From positions 1-9,530 of the forward strand of contig CAJWBT010000068.1 in assembly GCA_913020235.1 (NCBI GenBank): 9,530 bases of DNA, in the 5' to 3' direction. Within the stretch, counting starts at the first letter, position 1; each line of letters begins with the position of its first letter. Source of the DNA: an uncultured Chloroflexota bacterium. Lineage in GTDB: Bacteria; Chloroflexota; Dehalococcoidia; UBA3495. Position numbers and translations under genes: made by a program. The notes beneath the pieces are model-generated. The model saw only the letters and a list, made by a program, of their open reading frames with translations, was not told where the DNA came from and did not search any database. Below are positions 1-7,020 of the stretch, piece after piece.

Positions 1-2036
1 GCGAGGAAAAGGAATACCTGGTCTTGGAATACGCCGAGCAGGACAAGCTCTACGTTCCTACCGACAACCTGGACCGGGTTAGCGCCTACGTTGGGGCCAT
101 GGACCGTCCGCCTTCTCTGACCCGCCTCAGCGCCGCCGAGTGGGCCAGGGTTAAAGAACGGGTCAAAGGCGCCACCAGGGAGCTGGCCATGGAGTTGCTG
201 AAGCTCCACGCCGCCCGCCAGGCAGCCGAGGGCCACGAGTTCGGCCCGGATACGGTCTGGCAGCAGGAGCTGGAAGACTCGTTTCCTTTCGAAGAAACCC
301 CCGACCAGGCCAACGCCATCAACGAAGTAAAGGCCGATATGGAGCGGATCAAGCCCATGGACCGGCTGATCTGCGGCGACGTTGGCTATGGCAAGACCGA
401 GGTTGCGTTGCGGGCCGCTTTCAAGACCGTGAACGACGGTATGCAAGTCGGCCTTCTGGTCCCTACCACCGTGCTGGCCCAGCAGCATTACGTTACCTTC
501 AGCGAGCGCTTGGCCCCCTTTCCGGTGCGGGTCGAGGTGCTCAGCCGGTTCCGGACGCGCAATGAGCAGCAGGAGGTCGTCGAGGGGCTGAAAGACGGCA
601 GGGTCGACATTGTAATCGGTACCCACCGCCTGCTGCAGAAGGACATCCAGTTCAAGAATCTGGGCCTGGCGGTGGTCGACGAAGAGCACCGCTTCGGGGT
701 CGGCCATAAGGAGCGGCTGAAAAAGCTCCGGCGGGAGGTGGATGTTCTGACCCTGAGCGCCACTCCGATCCCGCGCACCCTGAACCAGGCCCTCTCCGGC
801 ATCCGGGACCTGAGCACCATGGACACCCCCCCTGAGGCGCGCCTGCCGGTGAAGACCTTCGTCTCCGAGTACAGCGAGGACGTCATAAAGGAGGCCATTC
901 TCCGGGAGGTCGAACGTAACGGCCAGGTCTTCTTCCTGCATAACCGGGTCAGGACCATCCAGCAGACGGCGGCCCAGATTGGCGAGCTGGTGCCCCAGGC
1001 ACGTATCCTGGTTGCTCACGGCCAGATGGCCGAGGCGGACCTGGAAGACGTAATGGTGGCTTTTTCCAGAGGCGAGGCCGACGTGCTGATGTGCACCACC
1101 ATCATCGAGTCCGGTCTGGACATGCCCAACGTGAATACGTTGATCGTTGACCGGGCCGACCGGTTCGGCCTATCCCAGCTATACCAGCTCCGGGGAAGGG
1201 TGGGCCGGGGCGACCACCGGGCTTACGCCTACCTGCTCATCCCCCGGGGCCGGCGCATTACCGTGGCGGCGGAGCGGAGGGTCCAGGCCATTCTGGAAGC
1301 ATCCGATCTGGGCTCCGGTTTCCGCATCGCAATGCGTGACCTGGAGATACGCGGCGCGGGCAACCTGCTGGGCGCGGCCCAAAGCGGCCACATCCAGGAA
1401 GTGGGCCTGGACCTCTACAGCCAGCTGCTCCAGGAAGCGGTCCGAGAGTTGGCCGAGGAACAAGGCCGGGAAGCCGTGGCGCCCATACAAGACAATGCGG
1501 ACCTGCCTCGACTGGAGCTGCCCCTCCAAGCCCGCATCCCGGAGAGCTACATCGCGCACATGCCCACCCGCCTGGCCGTTTACCAGCAGGTTGCTCGTAT
1601 CGCAGAACGGCGAGGTGTGCCGGAGCTTCGGGACGAGCTGCAGGACCGGTTCGGCCCGGTACCCCCGGAGGTGGAAAGCCTGCTGCTTCTGGCCGACCTG
1701 AGGGCCCTGGGCGCCAGCGTCGGCGTTGAGTCCATGCAGCAGAACGGAGAAGCGATTGTTCTGACGCTGCGCTCTTCGGTGGGCGGCGCCAGGACTCCTC
1801 TCCAGCGGGCCCTGGGCCCCTCGGTCATCGTCGGCCACAAGCAGATCCATATGCCCCTTCGGCGCTTGGGGGACCAGTGGCTTTCCCGGCTTACCAAGGT
1901 GCTGGAGCGGTTTCTGGTGTTCCAGGCCAGGCTTCAATCCCTGGCGCGGGAGGAAGCCGTCGGCGCCCTGGGTGACCCGTCCGGCGACGGCAGCGCGCGC
2001 CCGGATTCCGTGTCGTTGCCTTTCGGGGGTGCGTAA
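1..2036 (+). CDS. mfd: Transcription-repair coupling factor Mfd, C-terminal part (5' end outside window)
   Basis: Mfd is the cytoplasmic ATP-driven translocase that removes RNA polymerase stalled at DNA lesions and recruits UvrA for nucleotide excision repair. The frame is open to the left edge (first full codon at base 3), so the TTG at 24 is only an internal codon and the UvrB-like N-terminal half is missing. What remains starts in the RNA-polymerase-interacting domain (EYLVLEYAEQDKLYVP, as in E. coli Mfd). It continues through the RecG-like translocase: SFPFEETPDQ, Walker A GDVGYGKTE near 375-401, DEEH box at 678-689, SATPIPRTL near 759-785, and helicase motif VI QLRGRVGRGDH at 1185-1217. 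A full C-terminal TRCF regulatory domain follows (DRFGPVPPE near 1648-1674). No frameshift or lost motif is visible. The C-terminus carries a loosely conserved tail of about 20 residues. The identification is very secure. Confidence 0.98.
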   Translation, partial: EEKEYLVLEYAEQDKLYVPTDNLDRVSAYVGAMDRPPSLTRLSAAEWARVKERVKGATRELAMELLKLHAARQAAEGHEFGPDTVWQQELEDSFPFEETPDQANAINEVKADMERIKPMDRLICGDVGYGKTEVALRAAFKTVNDGMQVGLLVPTTVLAQQHYVTFSERLAPFPVRVEVLSRFRTRNEQQEVVEGLKDGRVDIVIGTHRLLQKDIQFKNLGLAVVDEEHRFGVGHKERLKKLRREVDVLTLSATPIPRTLNQALSGIRDLSTMDTPPEARLPVKTFVSEYSEDVIKEAILREVERNGQVFFLHNRVRTIQQTAAQIGELVPQARILVAHGQMAEADLEDVMVAFSRGEADVLMCTTIIESGLDMPNVNTLIVDRADRFGLSQLYQLRGRVGRGDHRAYAYLLIPRGRRITVAAERRVQAILEASDLGSGFRIAMRDLEIRGAGNLLGAAQSGHIQEVGLDLYSQLLQEAVRELAEEQGREAVAPIQDNADLPRLELPLQARIPESYIAHMPTRLAVYQQVARIAERRGVPELRDELQDRFGPVPPEVESLLLLADLRALGASVGVESMQQNGEAIVLTLRSSVGGARTPLQRALGPSVIVGHKQIHMPLRRLGDQWLSRLTKVLERFLVFQARLQSLAREEAVGALGDPSGDGSARPDSVSLPFGGA

Positions 2037-2149
2037 TGGCAGCCCTCGCCGGGACAAGAATTTGGCATGAAAACGCCGCGTGAGGACCAACCCCTACGGA
2101 CTCAGGCACAACCTCTTAAACCTTACATTAGCAAAACTCGCGACGACTA

Positions 2150-2195
2150 AAACCCCCGCAGTCCCCCTTTCTAAAAGGGGGATACAGGGGGATTT
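2150..2195. repeat. Nested C-run/G-run hairpin repeat downstream of mfd
   Basis: The inner stem pairs TCCCCCTTT (2162-2170) with AAAGGGGGA (2174-2182) around a CTA loop. An outer stem pairs AAACCCCC (2150-2157) with GGGGG-A-TTT (2187-2195, A2192 bulged), separated from the inner stem by a short internal loop. The G side therefore holds a tandem of GGGGGAT-type units. This sequence type resembles a short dispersed repeat seen in intergenic DNA of many uncultured bacteria (recalled, not searched). No T-run follows on the + strand, so it is not a classical Rho-independent terminator, although it could still stop or stabilise mfd transcripts ending 114 bases upstream. Confidence 0.7.
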
Positions 2196-2285
2196 CGCTC
2201 GCCTGGGCGGGTCGAGCGGTAGGCGCAAACCCTGCTAGCTCAACCGGGCGGATCAAGAGGTTTCGGGGTCATGTGTCGAAGGGTT

Positions 2286-2291
2286 GGGAGG
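2286..2291 (+). promoter_or_regulatory. Ribosome binding site deciding the GTG start at 2299
   Basis: GGGAGG lies 7 bases before GTG 2299. The upstream in-frame TTG at 2284 has no usable spacing to any purine run, so the GTG is preferred. Confidence 0.7.
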
Positions 2292-2298
2292 TCCAACA

Positions 2299-2886
2299 GT
2301 GACGATCCAGACAGCGGGTGGGCCGGTGTTCGATTCAGCTGCGCCAGCCCCGTTGCGGTGCGGACTGGCGGCCGGCATCGCCGCGGTTCTCGCGGTTTCG
2401 GCGGTTATTTTCGGCGGGTGCGGTGGCGGCAACGGCGAAAATGTTGAACCGGCCCCCAATTTCTCCTTTGCCCTGTACCAGGGCGAGGCCGAGTTGGGAG
2501 CCAGGGAGATGGAAGTTGGGCAGCTGCGGGGCAAACCTGTCGTCCTCAACTTCTGGGCCGGGCTGTGCCCCCCGTGCCGCGCCGAGATGCCGGACCTGCA
2601 GCTCTTCTATGAGGAGTACAAGGACCGGGTCCTTCTGGTTGGCATCGACATTGGGCAGTTCACGGGCCTGGGCTCCACGAGTGACGCAATAAGCCTGTTG
2701 CAAGAGCTGGAAGTCACCTACCCCGCGGGGTTCACCGAGGACGCCAGCGTGGTCCCCAGGTACGAGGTGCTGGGAATGCCTACCACCGTGTTCATCGACG
2801 CCGACGGAGCGATCTTCAAGACCTGGACCGGGTTGTTGACCCGGGGCGTTCTGGAGGAACATACCAACGCCATGCTAAGCCAGTAG
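2299..2886 (+). CDS. Membrane-anchored TlpA/ResA-like thioredoxin-fold protein
   Basis: Predicted 195-residue extracytoplasmic thiol-disulfide oxidoreductase of the TlpA/ResA type, a family that keeps cysteines reduced outside the membrane, often for cytochrome c maturation. Residues about 22-38 are a hydrophobic Ala/Val/Ile-rich segment ending in FGGC (Cys41) before a Gly-rich linker. This is a lipoprotein-like signal, but with Phe at -3 it is a weak lipobox, so an uncleaved anchor is also possible. The thioredoxin domain holds the redox motif CPPC at 90-93 within NFWAGLCPPCRAEMP, and the cis-proline loop GMPTTVFID with Pro161. The residue before the first active Cys is Leu, where the family usually has Trp (WCPPC). 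The GTG start is chosen for its ribosome site. No CcdA/DsbD-type electron donor or cytochrome gene is visible nearby, so the substrate is unknown. Confidence 0.9.
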   Translation: MTIQTAGGPVFDSAAPAPLRCGLAAGIAAVLAVSAVIFGGCGGGNGENVEPAPNFSFALYQGEAELGAREMEVGQLRGKPVVLNFWAGLCPPCRAEMPDLQLFYEEYKDRVLLVGIDIGQFTGLGSTSDAISLLQELEVTYPAGFTEDASVVPRYEVLGMPTTVFIDADGAIFKTWTGLLTRGVLEEHTNAMLSQ

Positions 2887-3035
2887 GACCCAGGCCCTCC
2901 CTGCCGGTGCGGACACTGCCGGGGGGCTTATACTTCCCAGGGCCGGGGACACCCGGTATGGTGATGGGCAAGAGGCGGGGCTGAAGGGGCCGGCCGGCCT
3001 GAACCGGGTGAAACCAGTGGCTCGGAGATAGATAG

Positions 3036-3043
3036 AAGGAGGG
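3036..3043 (+). promoter_or_regulatory. Strong ribosome binding site for the M19 peptidase gene
   Basis: AAGGAGGG lies 6 bases before ATG 3050 and is close to a perfect anti-16S complement. It fixes the start and suggests efficient translation. Confidence 0.8.
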
Positions 3044-3049
3044 CAGGCG

Positions 3050-4165
3050 ATGGCGGCAGTTGGGATCCCGTTGGCAAAGGAGATAGACCGCGTCCCGTCC
3101 ATGACGGTGCCGCTGGATGCCGCGCAGGAGGTTCGCTACCAGCGACTCCTGGACGAGACGATAATGATCGATGTCCACCAGCACCCCTTCGTGTGCCCGG
3201 AGGACATGACTCGTCTTGTAGAGCTTCTCCGCGGCAACAAGTACAAGTGGGGGTATAACGCGGTGAGGCACGGCGGGTGGACGGCGGTTGCCACGTCCAA
3301 CGCCTTCAGGGGGTTTGTCAATACCCACGATATGTCGTATACCAGGTTCGACGACCTGCTGGCCGAAGTCGGCCTCATGCTGTCGGACTTGCACCTCACG
3401 GATAAGGCGGTGCAGGTGGGCAACGCGGACCAGATCGAGGCCGCGAAGCAGCAGGGCACGGTGGGATTCCTGCCTACCCTGGAGCACCTGGCCATCGGTA
3501 GCGAGTTGGACCATGTAGACACCTTCCACGGTATGGGCATCCGGATGGCCGGCCTCACCTACAATCGCAAGAACTTCATCGGCGATGGCCTCTACGAGCG
3601 TAACGCCGGAGGGCTCAGTGAGTTCGGGATCGAAGTGGTGGACCGGATGAACCAGCTAGGGATGGCGATCGACCTCTCCCACGCCTCCTTCCGGACCGCG
3701 ATGGACGCCATTCAGTTTTCCCGGACCCCGGTCACCTTCAGCCACAACGCCGCCTACACCTTGAGGCCCACCGCCAGGACCCGTAAAGATGAGGAGCTGA
3801 CGGCCTGCGCCGAAAAAGGCGGCCTCATCGCCATCACCGCCGTGCCCAACGCTCTGAGCGACGACCCGGAACAGGACATCGACTGCGTGCTCGACCACTA
3901 CGACTATATGGTGCGGTTGGTGGGAGTGGACTACGTGGGAATCGGAACGGACACGAACGTTGGTGACCATGTGGCGTTTCACCGGGTCATGCTGGGACGG
4001 GACGGTCCAGGACAGTGCCCGGCGCCCTACCTTGACGGCCTGGAATCACCGGCCGATGGCAAGAACATCATCCGTGGCCTCATACGGAGAGGCTACTCGG
4101 ATGAAGATGTAAAGAAGCTAACCGGGGGCAACGCTCTGGCCTTCTTTCGCCGGGTGATGCGCTAG
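3050..4165 (+). CDS. Membrane dipeptidase family (peptidase M19) zinc hydrolase
   Basis: A 371-residue protein of the renal-dipeptidase family: TIM-barrel, binuclear-zinc enzymes that cleave dipeptides, often with a D-residue at the C-terminal side. The zinc ligands can be placed by eye. The first-strand motif is DVHQHP with His43 and His45. The bridging Glu is Glu145 in LPTLEH, followed by the family's GIRMAGLTYNRKN stretch. The later His ligands are His211 (IDLSHAS) and His232 (TFSHNAA), and Asp301 (GIGTDTN) matches the conserved late Asp. The C-terminal LIRRGYSDEDVKKLTGGNAL is typical of the family. The first motif is normally HxD, and here it is HxH, so substrate or metal geometry may differ. 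There is no signal peptide, so it is probably cytoplasmic. It stands alone between two gaps of about 160 and 240 bases. Family assignment is firm; the substrate is unknown. Confidence 0.93.
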   Translation: MAAVGIPLAKEIDRVPSMTVPLDAAQEVRYQRLLDETIMIDVHQHPFVCPEDMTRLVELLRGNKYKWGYNAVRHGGWTAVATSNAFRGFVNTHDMSYTRFDDLLAEVGLMLSDLHLTDKAVQVGNADQIEAAKQQGTVGFLPTLEHLAIGSELDHVDTFHGMGIRMAGLTYNRKNFIGDGLYERNAGGLSEFGIEVVDRMNQLGMAIDLSHASFRTAMDAIQFSRTPVTFSHNAAYTLRPTARTRKDEELTACAEKGGLIAITAVPNALSDDPEQDIDCVLDHYDYMVRLVGVDYVGIGTDTNVGDHVAFHRVMLGRDGPGQCPAPYLDGLESPADGKNIIRGLIRRGYSDEDVKKLTGGNALAFFRRVMR

Positions 4166-4199
4166 TCTGGTGTCTTGTAAATGGCTTGATGCCCGGTCC

Positions 4200-4271
4200 G
4201 TCTTTCCGGCCCTTCCGCGGAAGTGGGATGCAGCTAACGCTTCTCTGGATTCCGGCTTTCGCCGGAAAGAC
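4200..4271. repeat. Palindromic intergenic repeat with 11-base terminal inverted arms
   Basis: GTCTTTCCGGC (4200-4210) is the exact reverse complement of GCCGGAAAGAC (4261-4271). Inside lie a perfect 12-base palindrome, CTTCCGCGGAAG (4212-4223), and a second copy of TTCCGGC (4250-4256) that can also pair with 4261-4267 around a TTTC loop. The right half (CTGGATTCCGGC, then TTTCGCCGGAA) resembles a repeat common in uncultured bacterial genomes, whose antisense translation yields the familiar AKAGIQ string. That resemblance is recalled, not searched. It fills part of the 237-base gap between the peptidase and hydrolase genes; I see nothing else there apart from a weak ribosome site near its end. 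Confidence 0.75.
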
Positions 4272-4402
4272 AGTGGTGAGGGAATATCGCCCAATTCCGC
4301 CGATGTGAAGATATTTGCAGGACAGATCGCTAGCGCCGCCGGGCACACGGAGCCCGTACGGATCACCAAGCCGGCAGACGCCCGGCAAAAGAGATCGAAC
4401 AA

Positions 4403-5212
4403 ATGCCATACATGGACGTGAATGGGAGCCGGTTCCACTACCACGTGGACGACTATGCCGACCCCTGGCGGGCTCCCGGACATATCTTGTTGCACCATTC
4501 GGCAGCGGGGAACCTGCATCGCTGGCGAGCCTGGGTGCCGAGCCTGGCACGACATAACCGGGTCTTACGCTTCGACATGCGCGGCCACGGCAAGACGCCG
4601 CCCCCGCCCGGCGGGCAATTCTCGCTGCAGCAATTGAGCGCCGACATCGCTTCGGTAATGGATAGCCTGGAGATTCACAAAGTACACCTGGTGGGAGCCT
4701 CCGCCGGTGGCATAGTAAGCCTCCGCTTCGCCCATGACTTTCCTCATCGGCTGCACAGCCTTATCCTGGTGGCGTCCACGCCAAAACTTGCCCAGACAGG
4801 AACCAGCGTCGACGCCGGTGCATGGCGGCGGACCTTAGAAGAGTCGGGTACCAAGGCGTGGCTTCTATCCGATGCCCAGAAGCGGTTTGGTCCCCAGGCG
4901 GACCCTGGACTCGTTGAGTGGTACGCATCGGAAGGCGGTAAGACTCCGGCAGATGTGGTACTGGCACTTCAGGAATGTCTCATGCGGGAAGACCTCACTC
5001 CTCTGTTGCCCAGGATTCCGGTGCCAACCTTGATTTTGGCCGCCTCTCGGGACGAGATTACACCCCTGGAAATGCAGCACCTTATGGCCCGGCAAATGCC
5101 AAAATCCACCCTGCAAACCTTCGATGGCGTGGGGCACAACATGAAGGTGGAGATTCCAGACCTCCTAGCTGCCCATGTACTGAGATTTATCGAACTCGTA
5201 GAAACAGGCTAA
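4403..5212 (+). CDS. Alpha/beta-fold hydrolase
   Basis: A 269-residue single-domain alpha/beta hydrolase, close to the usual length for the 3-oxoadipate-enol-lactonase/esterase-like branch. The catalytic triad is readable: nucleophile Ser100 in the elbow GASAGG, acid Asp217 in AASRDE, and His245 in GVGHNM. The oxyanion loop LLHHSAAGN and the strand RFDMRGHGKT also fit the family. A cap region spans roughly residues 125-195. The ATG at 4403 has only a weak purine run (AAGAGA, 8 bases upstream); the in-frame ATG at 4412 would remove three residues. The mutase gene begins 56 bases downstream, so co-transcription is likely. A thioesterase or lactonase step on an acyl-CoA intermediate is possible but not shown. 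Fold and triad are firm; the substrate is unknown. Confidence 0.92.
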   Translation: MPYMDVNGSRFHYHVDDYADPWRAPGHILLHHSAAGNLHRWRAWVPSLARHNRVLRFDMRGHGKTPPPPGGQFSLQQLSADIASVMDSLEIHKVHLVGASAGGIVSLRFAHDFPHRLHSLILVASTPKLAQTGTSVDAGAWRRTLEESGTKAWLLSDAQKRFGPQADPGLVEWYASEGGKTPADVVLALQECLMREDLTPLLPRIPVPTLILAASRDEITPLEMQHLMARQMPKSTLQTFDGVGHNMKVEIPDLLAAHVLRFIELVETG

Positions 5213-5257
5213 GGCCGGTGGCCGGGGGCGCGAATCATCCTGCCTCTGACGGCCCTT

Positions 5258-5262
5258 GGGAG
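5258..5262 (+). promoter_or_regulatory. Ribosome binding site deciding the ATG start at 5269
   Basis: GGGAG lies 6 bases before ATG 5269 but directly abuts the in-frame ATG at 5263. The second ATG is therefore the likelier start. Confidence 0.6.
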
Positions 5263-5268
5263 ATGACT

Positions 5269-7002
5269 ATGGTACGGCAGGCCAAAAAGAAGACACGCTC
5301 CGCCGGCAAGGGCCAGGCATTCGCCCTTGACCTGGCGGAGGCTAAACAGCGGTGGGAGCAATCGACGCTCAAGGAGGAGCTGGAGGGGAAGCCGGAAAAG
5401 AGACCGGAGTTCCGCACCCTGGGCGGGGAACTCCCGGTCGAGCGGCTGTACACCCCGGCCAGCGATGAACACAAGGACTATCTGCGGGACATCGGGTTTC
5501 CGGGACAGTACCCCTTCACCCGGGGCCGGTATGCCGCGGGCTACCGGAACTTCGAGTGGGCCCACGACTTCTACACAGGCTATGGCGGCGGCGAGGACGC
5601 CAACCAGCGGTACCGTCAGCTGCTCGCCCACGGCGCCACCTCGCTGACCATGGCCATGGACCTGCCAACCCAGCTCGGCTACGACCCGGACCACCCCATG
5701 GCGGCAGGGGAGGCGGGAAAGGTGGGGGTGGCCGTCGGCTCCCTCCGGGACGCCGAGGAGCTGTTGGAGGGCATTCCTCTGGACCGGGTAGGCATCAGCA
5801 CCGTGGGGAACTGCATCGGACCCTACGTCGTGGCCCTGTTCCAGGCGGTCGGCCAGGCGAAAGGCTATGACCCGCGGCGGATGCGGGTGCGTCTTCAGAA
5901 CGATCCGCTGAAGGAGTACACGGGGCGGGGTACCTACATCTTCGACATCCGCATGGCCGTGGAGCTGTCCATGGATGTGGTGGAGTACGTCATACAGAAT
6001 CTGCCCGGGTGGGTCCCCCAGTACGTGTGCAGCACCCAGGTCCGGTGGGGCGGCGTGGGTCCGGCGGAGGAGACGGCTTTTGGCATCGCCAACTTTCTCA
6101 CCTACGTGGAGGCGGGCTTGGCGCGTGGGCTGAAGCTGGATCAGCTGGTGCCCACCATGGACCTTCACATGTCCACCGAGGGGGACATCTTCGAGGAGGT
6201 AGCCAAGTTCCGCGCCACGAGGCGGCTCTTTGCCAAGCTCATCAAAGAGCGGTACAACGTCGAAGACCCCAATATCGCCGGGCTGCGTCTTTCCACGTAC
6301 ACCGCCGGACATCGCATGACCGCCCAGCAGCCCCTCAACAACGTGGTTCGCAGTACCCTTCACGTCCTGGCGGCCATGCTGGGTGGCGTGGAGCATATCT
6401 GGGCCCCCGCCTATGACGAGGCGCTGGCCCTGCCGACCTACGAGTCTACCCGTGTAGCCCAGCTCACCAAACAGATCATCCACCACGAAAGCGGTATCAC
6501 CAACACGGTGGACCCCCTGGCCGGCTCCTACTTCCTCGAGGACCTGACCTCCAAGCTTGAAGAGGAGGCCCGCCTCATCCTTGACCAGGTGGAAGGCATG
6601 GGCGGAGCCATCCCCGCCATCGAGGCGGGCTTCTACGACAGGAAGATGGTCGAGGGGACGGTCCGGTATCAGCGGCAGGTGGATTTCGGAGAACGGGTCG
6701 TCATCGGAGTTAACCAATTCAGGGAGGAGGAAGAGCAACCCGTGCCCATCTTCCAGGTCCATCCGGAGACGGAGCAGCGCCAGGTCCAGCGCGTCGTGAG
6801 GCTCCGCTGGGAGCGGGACGGCGCCCTGGCGAAGAAAACGCTGGCCCGGTTGCGGGACGCTTGCCAACGGAAGGTGGAGGATCACCATTACAACACCGTT
6901 CCCGCCATGCTGGACGCGGTGCGGGCGTCCTGCACCGTGGGAGAGATCTTTGACGTCATGCGCGCTGCCTTTGGCGAGCACGTCTCTTCGGGCACTTTCT
7001 AG
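5269..7002 (+). CDS. Methylmalonyl-CoA mutase family, catalytic (large/alpha) subunit, divergent active site
   Basis: A 577-residue TIM-barrel subunit of a coenzyme-B12-dependent acyl-CoA mutase, which moves a CoA-thioester-bearing group between neighbouring carbons by radical chemistry. The length fits a large subunit lacking the B12 domain, which is encoded next door. Family landmarks: YPFTRGRYAAGY (81-92), DLPTQLGYDPDHP (131-143), QNDPLKEYTGRGTY (210-223), TAQQPLNNVVR (351-361), DEALALPT (383-390) and VDPLAGSYFLE (414-424). Aligned by eye to Propionibacterium methylmalonyl-CoA mutase, Tyr92 and Arg220 match substrate-carboxylate residues Tyr89 and Arg207, and Gln210 and Glu384 match Gln197 and Glu370. 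In contrast Tyr243-His244 become Thr256-Gln257, Thr195 becomes Arg208, His328 Ser342, Gln330 Tyr344 and Trp334 His348. The fold is certain, but calling it a true methylmalonyl-CoA mutase is not justified. The frame is open upstream to 4975 inside the hydrolase gene; that extension is rejected. Confidence 0.93.
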   Translation: MVRQAKKKTRSAGKGQAFALDLAEAKQRWEQSTLKEELEGKPEKRPEFRTLGGELPVERLYTPASDEHKDYLRDIGFPGQYPFTRGRYAAGYRNFEWAHDFYTGYGGGEDANQRYRQLLAHGATSLTMAMDLPTQLGYDPDHPMAAGEAGKVGVAVGSLRDAEELLEGIPLDRVGISTVGNCIGPYVVALFQAVGQAKGYDPRRMRVRLQNDPLKEYTGRGTYIFDIRMAVELSMDVVEYVIQNLPGWVPQYVCSTQVRWGGVGPAEETAFGIANFLTYVEAGLARGLKLDQLVPTMDLHMSTEGDIFEEVAKFRATRRLFAKLIKERYNVEDPNIAGLRLSTYTAGHRMTAQQPLNNVVRSTLHVLAAMLGGVEHIWAPAYDEALALPTYESTRVAQLTKQIIHHESGITNTVDPLAGSYFLEDLTSKLEEEARLILDQVEGMGGAIPAIEAGFYDRKMVEGTVRYQRQVDFGERVVIGVNQFREEEEQPVPIFQVHPETEQRQVQRVVRLRWERDGALAKKTLARLRDACQRKVEDHHYNTVPAMLDAVRASCTVGEIFDVMRAAFGEHVSSGTF

Positions 7003-7020
7003 ATGGGGGGCTCAGGGACC

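Noticed and set aside
2036..2083. 15-codon frame whose ATG overlaps the mfd stop (TAATG)
   Set aside because: Too short to support, no ribosome site and no recognisable peptide.
1179..2090. Minus-strand open frame of 303 codons under the mfd 3' half
   Set aside because: It is a shadow of the conserved TRCF domain coding sequence, with no family motif.
2929..2934. TATACT as a -10 box before the M19 gene
   Set aside because: No acceptable -35 element lies at 16-18 bases upstream, so it is too weak to annotate as a promoter.
2988..2999. GGCCGGCCGGCC palindrome upstream of the M19 gene
   Set aside because: Likely chance in GC-rich DNA. It has no spacer or flanking structure suggesting an operator or terminator.
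4080..4555. Two minus-strand open frames across the gap between the peptidase and hydrolase genes
   Set aside because: They include the AKAGIQ-type translation of the repeat and run antisense into both neighbouring genes, with no domain visible.
4975..5268. Upstream in-frame extension of the mutase gene into the hydrolase gene
   Set aside because: The extension overlaps hydrolase codons carrying the catalytic Asp and His regions, shows no homologous N-terminal domain, and a better start with a ribosome site exists at 5269.
5209..6981. Minus-strand open frame of 590 codons covering almost the whole mutase gene
   Set aside because: It lies antisense to a clearly conserved gene, its translation is rich in His/Gly/Leu with no recognisable motif, and long antisense frames are expected in GC-rich DNA.
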